Assembly (NCBI GenBank): GCA_938042245.1
Contig: CALIRO010000041.1
Span: forward strand, 1-64,000
Direction: 5' to 3'
DNA from: an uncultured Thermoguttaceae bacterium
GTDB lineage: Bacteria; Planctomycetota; Planctomycetia; Pirellulales; Thermoguttaceae
DNA length: 64,000 nucleotides
Shown here: positions 1 to 8,937 of the stretch, one piece after another
Layout of the letters: each line of letters opens with the position of its first letter
Numbering within the stretch: the stretch's first letter is position 1
Position numbers and translations under genes: made by a program
Notes under the pieces: model-generated
What the model saw: the letters and a program-made list of their open reading frames with translations, nothing else
What the model was told of the DNA's origin: nothing
Databases searched by the model: none

Positions 1-1292
1 TCGGCCGTCAGGGCGGCTACATTCTCGCAGAAACGGAAGTCCGAGCCGGTGGCTTCTTCCCAGGTAATGATTCGGCCCATGTGGACGGCAGCTCGGCCCA
101 TGATGGCCGCCAGGTTGGCCAAGGCCGCCCGACGGGCTTCATTGTACGGCCGGTCCTTCCGGATGGCCTCCAACAGATCGTCCCACTCCGCCTGCCAGGG
201 GTTAACCTTTTCCGCCTCCGGACGCCAGGCAATCCGATCTTTGTCGATCCGTTGGTCCTGGTAGATATGCACGGTCGGAGCATGCACGTTGCCCGAAAAC
301 TGCGCCGCACATTTCGTCCCATGCACCCAGGTAGCAAATTCGTTGAAACAATTGGGCACATACCGGCCCTGCACAAACGCCTTGGCCCCGTTGGCAAAGG
401 TGTATTCGATGGAGTAGTTGTCCAGGTTTTGGCTGGCGTCAGTGCTATCGACGGTCCGGCCACCGAGTCCATGCGCTTCCACGGGGAAACTATCCATAAT
501 CCAGCAGCACTCGTCGATCTGGTGGATCATCAGTTCAATAAACAAGCCGGAAGAAGCCCAAAGGAAGCAAGCAGGTCGGCGGAGTTGCCAAAGGAGTTCG
601 TTTTGGTTCTTAGGGAAAGGTCCCATCCGGCCGCCGCCGTCCATCCGATAAGCCCGCACCAAAAGCACGTCGCCCAGGGTACCTTGGCGAATCTTTTCGA
701 TCAGAGCTTGCCGGGCCGACGAATGCCGACACATCAGCCCAGCCGCTATCTTCAAGTTCTTCTTTTCGGCCGCCTCGCCCGCCCGGATGATCTGCTTAAT
801 GCCGCCCGGATCGGCGGCAAAACTCTTCTCCATGAATACATGAACCCCTTTCTGGACGGCATATTCCAAATGGGTCGCCCGGAAGGCGGCGTGTGTGGTC
901 AACAAAGCAACATCTCCCGGACGAAGACAGTCGATCGCCTTTTTGTACGCATCAAACCCCACAAACCGGCGCTCCGGCGGCACGTCGATCTTGTCCCCAA
1001 ATTGCTCGCTGAGGGCTTTGTAAGATCGACTGAGCCGATCCTCAAAAATATCGGCCATGGCCACCAGTTTGCATGGCCCATTAGGCGAAGACAGCGCATT
1101 GCCCACCGCACCGCTTCCCCGATTGCCCGAACCGATCAGGGCAAGCCGAATCGTATTGTCCTCCCCAGCATGCACATGGGGGATCACCACTCCCGCCAAG
1201 GCAGAAACTCCGGCTAACCGCCCCGCCCCTTGCAAAAACTCCCGCCGAGAAAACCCACGTTGTTCGCCAGACCTCACAGTACGCGCTCGCAT
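1..1292 (-). CDS. Gfo/Idh/MocA-family oxidoreductase, Tat-exported (3' end cut by window edge)
   Basis: Predicted NAD(P)-dependent dehydrogenase of the Gfo/Idh/MocA family, which usually acts on sugars or cyclitols; the substrate is unknown. Reading starts at ATG 1292 and runs off the left edge after 430 codons, so the C-terminus is missing. The N-terminus has a twin-arginine signal, SRREFLQG at residues 15-22, then a hydrophobic stretch to about residue 42, implying folded export. The Rossmann loop IGSGNRGSG is at 53-61, and the conserved catalytic lysine region VFMEKS is present with Lys156. Tat-exported members are very common in planctomycetes next to sulfatase and DUF1080 genes. It is divergent from marC. 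The family is certain; the substrate is not. Confidence 0.93.
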   Translation of the reverse strand, partial: MRARTVRSGEQRGFSRREFLQGAGRLAGVSALAGVVIPHVHAGEDNTIRLALIGSGNRGSGAVGNALSSPNGPCKLVAMADIFEDRLSRSYKALSEQFGDKIDVPPERRFVGFDAYKKAIDCLRPGDVALLTTHAAFRATHLEYAVQKGVHVFMEKSFAADPGGIKQIIRAGEAAEKKNLKIAAGLMCRHSSARQALIEKIRQGTLGDVLLVRAYRMDGGGRMGPFPKNQNELLWQLRRPACFLWASSGLFIELMIHQIDECCWIMDSFPVEAHGLGGRTVDSTDASQNLDNYSIEYTFANGAKAFVQGRYVPNCFNEFATWVHGTKCAAQFSGNVHAPTVHIYQDQRIDKDRIAWRPEAEKVNPWQAEWDDLLEAIRKDRPYNEARRAALANLAAIMGRAAVHMGRIITWEEATGSDFRFCENVAALTA

Positions 1293-1632
1293 CGGTAAAC
1301 CCTTTCTAAATCGACCAAGGAAATCGGACAGCGATCTTCCGAACCTTCTTCTGTTGTGCCGTCTGCGAAAACTTCTCCTATTTTGCCAAACCCCCATGCC
1401 CGCCGCCATACCCAGCAAAAGAAAAATCCCCTCCTGTCAAGAGCTGCCTCAACCCCTGTACTCTTCAGCCCTACACTCCCAGATCGCTTCCAGAGCAATC
1501 TTTTGCTATCCCATCTTTTCCTCTCCCATGGTAGGACGTTCTGGACAGATTATAATGAGCTAACTCCATTTCTCCTCCATCCCTCTAGGCCTGGAGAAAA
1601 ATCGGATTCTCGAAACGGATGGGTGTGCTAGG
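1293..1632. other. Intergenic region, divergent promoters expected
   Basis: This 340-bp gap separates the leftward oxidoreductase gene from the rightward marC gene. A TATAAT-like hexamer lies at about 1550-1555 on the + strand, but I see no convincing -35 at the right distance. No gene or repeat is apparent. Confidence 0.4.
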
Positions 1633-2229
1633 ATGACCGTGTTTTCCGCTACTTTGTTGATGTTTTTGGTTTTGGATCCGGTCGGCAATATTCCGATTTT
1701 TTTGAGCATTTTGGGCAGCTACGAGCCGAAACGGGCCAGGCGAATTCTCCTCCGGGAGTTGCTCATCGCCTTGGTGGTGCTGTGTGTGTTTCTGGCAGGA
1801 GGCCGATACCTGCTGGAAGCCCTGCATATTTCTGAACCCGCACTGAGTATCGCCGGCGGGATCATCTTGTTTCTAATTGCCCTGAAGATGATCTTTGCTG
1901 ATGTGCAGGAGATCTTTCGGCACAGTCCGGATGGAGAGCCGTTTGTCGTTCCGTTGGCCGTACCGCTAATTGCCGGGCCGTCGGCTATGGCTACCGTGTT
2001 ACTTCTGATGGCCCGAGAACCAGACCGATGGCCGGAGTGGCTGGCAGCAGTGCTGGCAGCCTGGTTTGTCTCTGGGGTGATTCTTCTTTCGGCCAATTTC
2101 TTTTCCCGCCTCTTGGGCCGACGGGGCCTGACTGCCCTGGAACGCCTCATGGGCATGTTGCTTACTACCGTAGCCGTCCAAATGTTCCTCCAAGGCATCC
2201 AGCAGTTCTGGAAGCAATTGCCAGGCTAA
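1633..2229 (+). CDS. MarC family integral membrane protein
   Basis: A 198-residue inner-membrane protein of the MarC (UPF0056) family; the molecular function of the family is not settled. It has about six hydrophobic helices spread over the whole length. Family hallmarks are visible: FLVLDPVGNIPIF near residues 11-23, PLAVPLIAGPSAMAT near 99-113, and a conserved C-terminal segment ending VAVQMFLQGI. The length matches the usual size of about 200 residues. The start ATG has no good Shine-Dalgarno site; it overlaps an upstream TAG. It appears to be a single-gene unit. Confidence 0.93.
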   Translation: MTVFSATLLMFLVLDPVGNIPIFLSILGSYEPKRARRILLRELLIALVVLCVFLAGGRYLLEALHISEPALSIAGGIILFLIALKMIFADVQEIFRHSPDGEPFVVPLAVPLIAGPSAMATVLLLMAREPDRWPEWLAAVLAAWFVSGVILLSANFFSRLLGRRGLTALERLMGMLLTTVAVQMFLQGIQQFWKQLPG

Positions 2230-2640
2230 TCCGGAGAATATTCCTAGGCGAAGTGCCCGTGCTGGTTCTGCGGCAAGAGCCTAGCCCAAGGAAAAAGCCG
2301 GTCCTTGGAGTATGGTTTATCCCGGTTTTGTCCGGTCCGATCGGACGCCTTGCAGCAGAACTCCACTGGTTCTATTGGAGGGGCTAGTGGGGAGGGTTGC
2401 TTCCGACGGATCGGGGCTGGGTGTTCCTGGGGTAAAAGCCTATCCCCAGGAAAAACTACTCCCCTAGCAGCGGTTTTTTCCCACCTTTTCTCTCCCTGGG
2501 AATCTTCGGATGGGGTATGATGGAATAGGGCTCCGTCCATGGAAGAAAACCTGCGAGTTTTGAGGGGGTGGGTCTCCCTGATCTTCCCATAAGGGTGGAC
2601 TCTCGAAAGATCGCCCATTACCCCGTAAGATGGGATTGTT
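2230..2640. other. Intergenic region with two short hairpins
   Basis: The 411-bp gap after marC contains two inverted repeats. One is TTCCTGGGG at 2424-2432 paired with CCCCAGGAA at 2444-2452 (9 bp, perfect). The other is CCAAGG/CCTTGG at about 2286-2309. Neither is followed by a T-run on the + strand, so neither is a clear intrinsic terminator. No gene is supported. Confidence 0.5.
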
Positions 2641-4893
2641 ATGACCCAAAAGTCGGTAAACAGTGCAAAAGGATTATGGTGGTTGCAATTACCTCACAGG
2701 GGGGGTAAGCTCCTTTTAGAATCCTTCGAAGGAAAAACCTCCGGAGAAGTAACTGGCCTCGACTTGCCCCCCAAATGGTTTACAGGAATCACCCTTCTGT
2801 GGGTATTATTAGTAAGCCGCCAGTTTTTCTTATTTTCTATAGGTTTGCTAGTTTTTCTATTTGGTACATTTTGCTCCCCAATATGGGGGATAAAGAACCC
2901 TTCGGCTTACGCTGCCGCCCCTGCCGGCTCTTCCCAGGCTGGCCTTCGGGACCAGGTCCAGCGGTGTATTCAAGATCTCGATGCGGAAAGTTTTTTCCTG
3001 CGGCAGGAGGCCCGACGGCATTTAGAACAGATGTTGAGCCAGCCGGATACCGCTCCTTTGGCGGTGGAGGAAATCCGTCGCTTGCTGGCCGGGCCAGCCA
3101 TTTCGGCGGAACTGCGGCATGCGCTGGAGACCTTACAACGCCAATTTCCACAAGCCTTTAGCCGAAGCAATACCGGAGGGTACTCGTTTGGAGAATACTC
3201 TTTTAGGGCTGGGGAACTCATCCGTTCTGGGGCTGCTCCTTTTCAACCCTCCTCCGGGGGGATAGTTTCTCCGGTTCAGCCGATCGACCCGCCTACCCAA
3301 AAACAGATCGAAACTCTGGTCGAGCAATTGAAGTCGGACTGGTACGCCCAGCGCCGTTGGGCAGCCGAGCGGCTCAGGGCCTATGTGGACCGGCCCGAAT
3401 GGGCAGGACTGATTCTAACGGTCTTTCGGGGCCGGTTGGCCCAAGGGGAGATTTCCCCCGATCTGCGCCGGTGGTTGGATCCGCTTTGGGAGCGGGCCTG
3501 GGGGGCTTGGCTGGGCAGTGAGTCCCCTAGCACGGAGCTTCCCCCGGCCAAACCGGAAGAAATTCAACGATATTTGGACATCTTGGCCCGTCCGATTCCA
3601 AACGGTTCGCCGGAGGCCTGGCAATTGGTTCGGCAAGCCCAACGGCAACTCCGGATGCTGCTTGCCCGGGACGACCAAGTAGCGTTGATTCGGGAGGCAA
3701 TGGAGCGGCGATTGAACTCTGGGGCGTTGCCGTCGGAAGCGGAGGCCCGGCTGAGGGAACTGGCCGATCTGTGCCGACCGGCTATGGTCGCCGAATACTG
3801 GCAGCAAGGCCAACACCGGGGGATCCAGCACCTGCTGGTGGGGGTGCCCAGCCAAGTGCCGGGGGCGCCCCGGCCAAGCCATTTCGACTATATCGACGAT
3901 ACAACCGCCCACTGTGTGAGCGGCAGCAACCTTGCTGCTGGGGATTATCCGGTTGGGGTGGCCATTCCGCATCCGAATCAGACGGATGCGTTTTTCCATT
4001 TGGTCAATCTTCCCACGCCGCGTCGGCGCATGGCCTATGAGTATCTGGTGCAGCGAGACATGCGCCAGCGCCTGGCTGAGATCACCCAACGGACCTGTCA
4101 ATATTACCTCCAGCGCCGAGAGCCGCTTTCGGTGAGAGAAATTCTGCTGTTGCGGCAGTTGGAACCCAAAGAAGTCAGCCGTTTTGCTTCTCAGTTTCTG
4201 TGCAGGATGCCTGACGAGCCGGTCGAAGAAGGCCAATGGCAGACGGCACCGCCGGTAGCAGGAGAAGGAGAAAACCTTCGGTTAGGCGGCCAAGAGGAGG
4301 GGGGGATAGGGTGCTCCAGTCGGCATGGACTTTTGTGTATTATCCTTGCGGAGCGAGGGACCCAAGAGGCCGCCCCGGGCCTGTTGGAAGCGTTGGCCAA
4401 ACAGCGCATCTTGCCCCCTACGGTCCAATCGCCGTATGCATGGGGTTGGATTGCCGCCTTGGCCATTGCCGCTAGAGACCCTTGGCCGGAAGTGGATGAT
4501 TGGCTAGCAGAAGTTGTGCCCCGGCCGGATCCACTTCGACTGCCGGATGCGGGGGGAAAGTTTGCTTCCCATTCGGTGGAAAACACCCCGTTGGAACTCG
4601 CCCCCCCGCCCCCGATCCAACCTACCGGAAGAAACATTTTAGGAGCGAAAGCGGATGGGGAAACACCGTGGAGTTCGTCGGAGGCTCGGCCAGCTCAACT
4701 AGGGGCTACTGCCGCCGCTCTGCTCCTGCAGCGCCATCACCAGACGCCCCAGGCCCATGGCCTTCAGCCTGCCGAGGAACCGATCCTCGCCAAATACAAA
4801 CTGCACGGCTATCGGTTTCCAGATGCCAAGACGCCGGAACAGATCCTCCGGTGGTGGAAGAATCAGCAGGTACTGCGGAACTCGGCGGGCTAA
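2641..4893 (+). CDS. Large secreted or membrane-anchored protein of unknown function
   Basis: I do not recognise this 750-residue protein. A strongly hydrophobic segment at about residues 57-85 is followed by SAYAAAPAG, which looks like a signal peptide or anchor with an unusually long N-terminal extension. The rest is mostly charged, Arg/Leu/Glu-rich helix (for example residues 105-170 and 215-390), suggestive of HEAT-like or other helical repeats. Gly/Pro-rich linkers occur near 190-215 and 530-545. No catalytic motif is obvious. The ATG at 2641 lacks a Shine-Dalgarno site and no other ATG precedes the hydrophobic segment, so the true start may be a GTG or TTG further in. The DNA encoding the hydrophobic segment has T-tracts with 9-bp spacing. 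Confidence 0.75.
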   Translation: MTQKSVNSAKGLWWLQLPHRGGKLLLESFEGKTSGEVTGLDLPPKWFTGITLLWVLLVSRQFFLFSIGLLVFLFGTFCSPIWGIKNPSAYAAAPAGSSQAGLRDQVQRCIQDLDAESFFLRQEARRHLEQMLSQPDTAPLAVEEIRRLLAGPAISAELRHALETLQRQFPQAFSRSNTGGYSFGEYSFRAGELIRSGAAPFQPSSGGIVSPVQPIDPPTQKQIETLVEQLKSDWYAQRRWAAERLRAYVDRPEWAGLILTVFRGRLAQGEISPDLRRWLDPLWERAWGAWLGSESPSTELPPAKPEEIQRYLDILARPIPNGSPEAWQLVRQAQRQLRMLLARDDQVALIREAMERRLNSGALPSEAEARLRELADLCRPAMVAEYWQQGQHRGIQHLLVGVPSQVPGAPRPSHFDYIDDTTAHCVSGSNLAAGDYPVGVAIPHPNQTDAFFHLVNLPTPRRRMAYEYLVQRDMRQRLAEITQRTCQYYLQRREPLSVREILLLRQLEPKEVSRFASQFLCRMPDEPVEEGQWQTAPPVAGEGENLRLGGQEEGGIGCSSRHGLLCIILAERGTQEAAPGLLEALAKQRILPPTVQSPYAWGWIAALAIAARDPWPEVDDWLAEVVPRPDPLRLPDAGGKFASHSVENTPLELAPPPPIQPTGRNILGAKADGETPWSSSEARPAQLGATAAALLLQRHHQTPQAHGLQPAEEPILAKYKLHGYRFPDAKTPEQILRWWKNQQVLRNSAG
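2818..2875. repeat. Possible 9-bp-period T-tract array inside coding sequence
   Basis: Consecutive 9-mers starting near 2821 (CAGTTTTTC, TTATTTTCT, ATAGGTTTG, CTAGTTTTT, CTATTTGGT, ACATTTTGC) each carry a T-tract. They resemble the inverse of the intergenic 9-bp arrays at 40.2, 44.8, 51.7 and 55.9 kb. Here the period equals three codons and encodes Phe/Leu-rich signal sequence, so it could also be a by-product of hydrophobic codons. Confidence 0.35.
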
Positions 4894-5182
4894 CCCCTCA
4901 GCGCTGATAAAAGACAGCGTACCGGCCGCTCAGAGAAATCGGCAGGTCTCAGGAAGATAGTAAGCTAACACGGAACGGCGGCTTGCGGCCGGGTAGGCTT
5001 CTGAGCCCAACCTCCACTGCTTGCTGCCCAGTTCATTCTCCCTGTCCTGTGGACTTTCGACTTTCCCCTCGTGCCGGTAATAGGGCAGGTACGTTTTGAG
5101 GAGGTTGCGGCCGGGACGCCGGCGCTCCATACCAACCTCACATCGCCAATAGCAGACGGATGCGGTAGCAGTAGGGACCGTT

Positions 5183-7285
5183 CTAGTGGACCCAAAGGAG
5201 GGTCTGGTAGGGTTGGAGGCGGATGGGCAGGCCCTGCGGGGCGGTGGCTATTTGTTCAATTTTGCCGGTGGCCGGGTCCAACTGGGTCCATGGGCCGGGC
5301 GGCACACCTTCGAGGAAGCCTTGGTAGGGCTGTTTGCCCATGTTGACCAGGATGAAGATGGTGTGTTGATCCCGGGTGAATCGGCCCAAGGTGAGCCAAG
5401 AGGTGGCAGGCGCCAGGCGAACGGCCGGTTGGAGAAGCTCTTGAATATTGGCCTGGCTGATGGGCCGATCGGGCAGGTCCTGGAGGAGGCGACCGCCCTT
5501 TTGTTGAAAGGCTTCCAGTCGGGGCTGAATTCCATCCGGCCACTGGACGCCCGCCGGGCACAAGAGGGTTTTTAGTTCCAGCGAGCCGATCTTCAACAGG
5601 CCGGCCTCGGTCACGTCCGCTTTTTGCAGGTACTCATGGTCGATCAGGACAAAGGGGATCTGCCGCTGATGTAGCGATTGTCCGAGGCGATAGAAGGACC
5701 CGATAACCTGTTGGCTTTTGGGCGTGCCGGGCCAGTTGCGCCAGAGTCCCGCCACCGGCCGATATTCCGCCCATAGGTCATAGATTGGATAATAGAGAGC
5801 CACTTCTGGTTTAGGCAGAGCGGGCTTCAAGATGCTGTTGAGTCGGCCGACAAATTGGCCGTATTGCCAATTTTCCTCTACGGAGCGGTCGGCGGGGTGG
5901 TAGTAGAGTGTAAATTCGGTTACACCCCAGGCGGCTTGCCAACCGGCCACCGCCTGCATCTGAGCCAATCCGACTGGTCCGGAACCGAACATCTTTTGGG
6001 TAAAGTCGCTTACTTCGGTCATGACGCATCGACGGCCTTCCAACAGAGCCGCCGATACCGGCATGGCCGTAGTCATCCAATGAACCGACTGCTGGACGCT
6101 GTCCGGATCGGAGGTTAACAGGTCCAGGCCCGGGATATCCATCCGAGCAATGGCCTTCAGCCCGTTGCCATAAAGGGGCACATGAAGGAGGATGGTCTCC
6201 TCGGCCAGGTTGTGGCCGGAGGAAGCCACGCCGTGCTGTTGGCACCACTGCTGCAACTGGCCGAAATAGCGATCGGCCAAAAGGTCGGCTATGGTAGCCC
6301 AAAATGGGCGTCGGATGCGGCGGTCGTCGGGCTGGTCCCCTTCAAACAGGCTCTTTACGTGCGGTTTCAACTCCTCCTGCCATCGCTGGCGATAGACCGC
6401 TTCCAGATCGTCGCACCAGGGGACGGTGGGCAACTTCGGCACATTAGGGTCTGGCTTATCCTGAACCGGGACTTTACTGCCGGCTGGTTCGGGGATGGGA
6501 CCGAGATCGACTGCCATGAGCGAAGGTTCATCGGTGAAAAAAGCAACAATGGTTTTGCCGAAATGCTCTTTCAGCCGGGTGTAATAGGCCTGGTGGGTAA
6601 GCTGGATAAAGCGGGCGGCTGCCCGGCCGTCCAAAAGATTTGGATAGCGGCGTACGGCATGATAGTTATGGGCGGCATGAGTATGCTCAAAAGCCCGACG
6701 GAGAAAGAACTCTGGCTTGCCGGTTGGGTCTCTGGCCAAGACCAGGGCCTCCAAGTCGGGATGGTCTTGAAGAACCAAGCCGCCGGCCGCTCCGCTCGGA
6801 TAGCCTTTTTCGTCGTAAATCCATACGGGCATGCCCAGACGGGCGCAGTCGGCGACGGCCTGGATGAGGGTTTTCCAGTGGTCTTCGGAGGTTAGATAGT
6901 TCTGGAAGTTGACGTTACAGACCAGGCCGCCCCGCCCTCGACGCAGATAATAGGCCAGGCCTTCGTCGGTCTGGGGTTGCTGGGCAAATTGCTGAAGGAT
7001 TTGAGCCACCGCATCCGCCGCTACCATCTGGGGCCCTAGGGCGTGCACAATCTGCAATGGTCGATCTGCCAGGGTCGGCTGCTGCCAAAGGGATTTCCAA
7101 TCCGCTGGCATTTGAGCTGCACTAGGGCAAACCAAACCCAACAGCAAGACAAACCATGTTGCTACCAGCGCCGATGTCCTTGATCTTACCAGCTCCAATC
7201 TGTTTCGAGGGAGCAGCAGCGATCCAACAGCACGGCGGCCCCAAGAGCGAAGAACACCCAACGCCAGAGAATGGGAATACCGCAT
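5183..7285 (-). CDS. Secreted glycoside hydrolase-like protein (GH106-like)
   Basis: A 700-residue exported protein resembling the TIM-barrel part of GH106-type alpha-L-rhamnosidases and relatives. The segment WIYDEKGYPSGAAGG near residue 155 matches the WIYDE.G.PSG signature of these proteins, and FFTDEPSL near residue 250 supplies a plausible catalytic Glu. A later segment, YGNGLKAIARMDIPGLDLL, also fits. The N-terminus has a basic region and a hydrophobic stretch, WFVLLLGLVCPSAAQ (about 44-58), consistent with a signal peptide. The start ATG at 7285 is supported by a strong AAAGGAG six to seven bases upstream. Enzyme class and substrate are inferred; sequence similarity to GH106 is only recognised by motif. 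It stands alone, convergent with the preceding gene. Confidence 0.6.
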   Translation of the reverse strand: MRYSHSLALGVLRSWGRRAVGSLLLPRNRLELVRSRTSALVATWFVLLLGLVCPSAAQMPADWKSLWQQPTLADRPLQIVHALGPQMVAADAVAQILQQFAQQPQTDEGLAYYLRRGRGGLVCNVNFQNYLTSEDHWKTLIQAVADCARLGMPVWIYDEKGYPSGAAGGLVLQDHPDLEALVLARDPTGKPEFFLRRAFEHTHAAHNYHAVRRYPNLLDGRAAARFIQLTHQAYYTRLKEHFGKTIVAFFTDEPSLMAVDLGPIPEPAGSKVPVQDKPDPNVPKLPTVPWCDDLEAVYRQRWQEELKPHVKSLFEGDQPDDRRIRRPFWATIADLLADRYFGQLQQWCQQHGVASSGHNLAEETILLHVPLYGNGLKAIARMDIPGLDLLTSDPDSVQQSVHWMTTAMPVSAALLEGRRCVMTEVSDFTQKMFGSGPVGLAQMQAVAGWQAAWGVTEFTLYYHPADRSVEENWQYGQFVGRLNSILKPALPKPEVALYYPIYDLWAEYRPVAGLWRNWPGTPKSQQVIGSFYRLGQSLHQRQIPFVLIDHEYLQKADVTEAGLLKIGSLELKTLLCPAGVQWPDGIQPRLEAFQQKGGRLLQDLPDRPISQANIQELLQPAVRLAPATSWLTLGRFTRDQHTIFILVNMGKQPYQGFLEGVPPGPWTQLDPATGKIEQIATAPQGLPIRLQPYQTLLWVH

Positions 7286-7463
7286 GGGTTACTCCTTTAG
7301 AAAACATTAGCTAACCCACACCATTTTGCCCGAAGCGGGGATGTTTTTCCAGTCAGAAAGCGGGAGGCTCGGAGGTGGTGTAGAGAGAGATGACAAGGTG
7401 CCCGCACAGAAGGCGGAGGAGCTTGGACGGTAGCGCCAGGGGATGCGGGAGCGGCGGTGCGGA

Positions 7464-8168
7464 TTAGAAGCGTCCGGCGTAGTCGTAGCTATCGATACCC
7501 AACCGAAATTTCAGCTCCTCAAACTGTTGGGCATAGGTGTCGCTAGAGGAATGAACATGTTCGGCTTCGGTGATAAAGCGGATGGTTTCGTCCCGGCGCA
7601 CGCCGTGCTGCTGGAGGAGATGTTCGAAGTCGGCCAGGTCTTCGCCATACATGATCAACAGTTTATGTTCGTCGAACTGGACTTCCAAGGGGATGGCCGG
7701 GTTCAAAACTGCTACACCAGTGCAACCGTCATTAACCAAAAGGTCTTCGTAATCGTAAAAGATGCTTTTCAGGACCGGTAGGTCGATATGTTCCCGATAG
7801 AAGTCCGTATGACGTTGGCGTTTTTGGTGGTGGCTGCTTTCCAGGACGACATCGACCACCATGCCGAGCGGGTCAAGCAGGTCCAGGAAGGTCTCAAAGA
7901 TGCATTCACAAGAGACGGCGGCCATAAGGACGGGCACATCAATATGGGCCTGTTCGTCCCGGTAACGATCGTGGCGGTACCCTTGGCAGGGGACCACTTG
8001 GAGATCGTAGGAGGGGCGTACCGCATCGGTCAAGACAAACTCTCCGTACCGAGCCACCCGCATGTGGGCCTCGAGTTCCTCTTCGCTTAAGTGCTCAAAG
8101 CTGCTAGTACCTGGAGACATGGTCCCCTCGCGAAGTATTCGGCGAACTAACCTCTCAAGAAATCCCAT
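7464..8168 (-). CDS. Conserved-looking acidic protein of unknown function
   Basis: I do not recognise this 234-residue protein. It has no signal peptide or membrane segment and is rich in Asp, Glu and His. Notable stretches are SCECIFETFLDLLDPLGM, SSHHQKRQRHTDFYREHIDLP and FDEHKLLIMYGEDLADFEHLL. The dense, evenly spread hydrophobic and charged pattern and normal codon use indicate a real, cytoplasmic globular protein. An alternative start at ATG 8120 (MSPGTSSF) has a GAGGGG close upstream and may be the true one; that would give 218 residues. It lies 178 bp upstream of the GH106-like gene on the same strand; no functional link is evident. Confidence 0.7.
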   Translation of the reverse strand: MGFLERLVRRILREGTMSPGTSSFEHLSEEELEAHMRVARYGEFVLTDAVRPSYDLQVVPCQGYRHDRYRDEQAHIDVPVLMAAVSCECIFETFLDLLDPLGMVVDVVLESSHHQKRQRHTDFYREHIDLPVLKSIFYDYEDLLVNDGCTGVAVLNPAIPLEVQFDEHKLLIMYGEDLADFEHLLQQHGVRRDETIRFITEAEHVHSSSDTYAQQFEELKFRLGIDSYDYAGRF

Positions 8169-8937
8169 CTGAGTTTCTTCTCAGTCTGCAAAGGCGGGCG
8201 CCTGTTGGCTCCCATTCAACTGTAGGTTATCGCCCATCCGGGAAGGAAAACTGCCAAGCCAGGGCAGATACCCCCTGGAGTGGATGGGCTGTCAAAACCG
8301 ATAAATCCCCTCCTGTCGCTACAACCGATTTTTCTGCACCAGCCACAGCTCCGTCGAGTGGCTCCCAACAACAACTTCCCTAGCCCTTTTCCAGCAAGGG
8401 TTTTGAAAAATCTAGCACTCCCCCAGTGCCGAAGAGCCCCGTTTTTGGAATTTCCGCAGAAGTTTTTTCCAGCCTAAAGTTCTATGCATGTCAGGCAGAG
8501 GAACTTTTCCTTAAATGGAATCCTTGGTCTGCAGATAGAAGGGTGGAATTAGCTTGGCAAAACGGCTCCAAGGGGCTGTAGAGGCAGCCGGCAGCCCACC
8601 AAGAGGCGGCGCCGGAATTCCCCTTCCGAAGGTTGTCGGAGATTGCCGGCCGTTCGGCTGGGTGCCCCAGAAACCTTTTTAGACCTCAATTGCCGGGCGG
8701 TCTGCATCGCCGTAGATTGTCAGCCACTCTGCCCATTGCTCCAGACACTGCTTCCCAAAAAGGTTCCACCGACTGGCCCCGCTGCCAAGAATTCCCTTTC
8801 CCTAATCGAGCAAATGGATTTTTGGAGAGAGTCTCACCGTGGTTTGCCGAACCATGGGCAATCAGGGTATATTGAAGGATTCGATCTTGAAAGAAAAGTT
8901 GCTCTCCGTTTTGCAGTTTCTCCAAAAGGAAGTTTGG
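8169..8937. other. Long intergenic region, no gene seen
   Basis: About 770 bp between divergent genes. Open frames here have poor composition and look like chance. A GC-rich stretch at 8560-8660 contains small self-complementary pieces (GGCTG/CAGCC) but no recognisable RNA. Confidence 0.4.

Noticed and set aside
81-1217. 378-codon rightward open frame
   Set aside because: Shadow of the leftward Gfo/Idh/MocA gene, which has Tat signal, Rossmann motif and family sequence.
2424-2452. Terminator after marC
   Set aside because: Perfect 9-bp stem but followed by an A-run, not a T-run, on the + strand.
4894-5182. Possible gene remnant between convergent genes
   Set aside because: No continuous similarity or frame; GC-rich phrases only.
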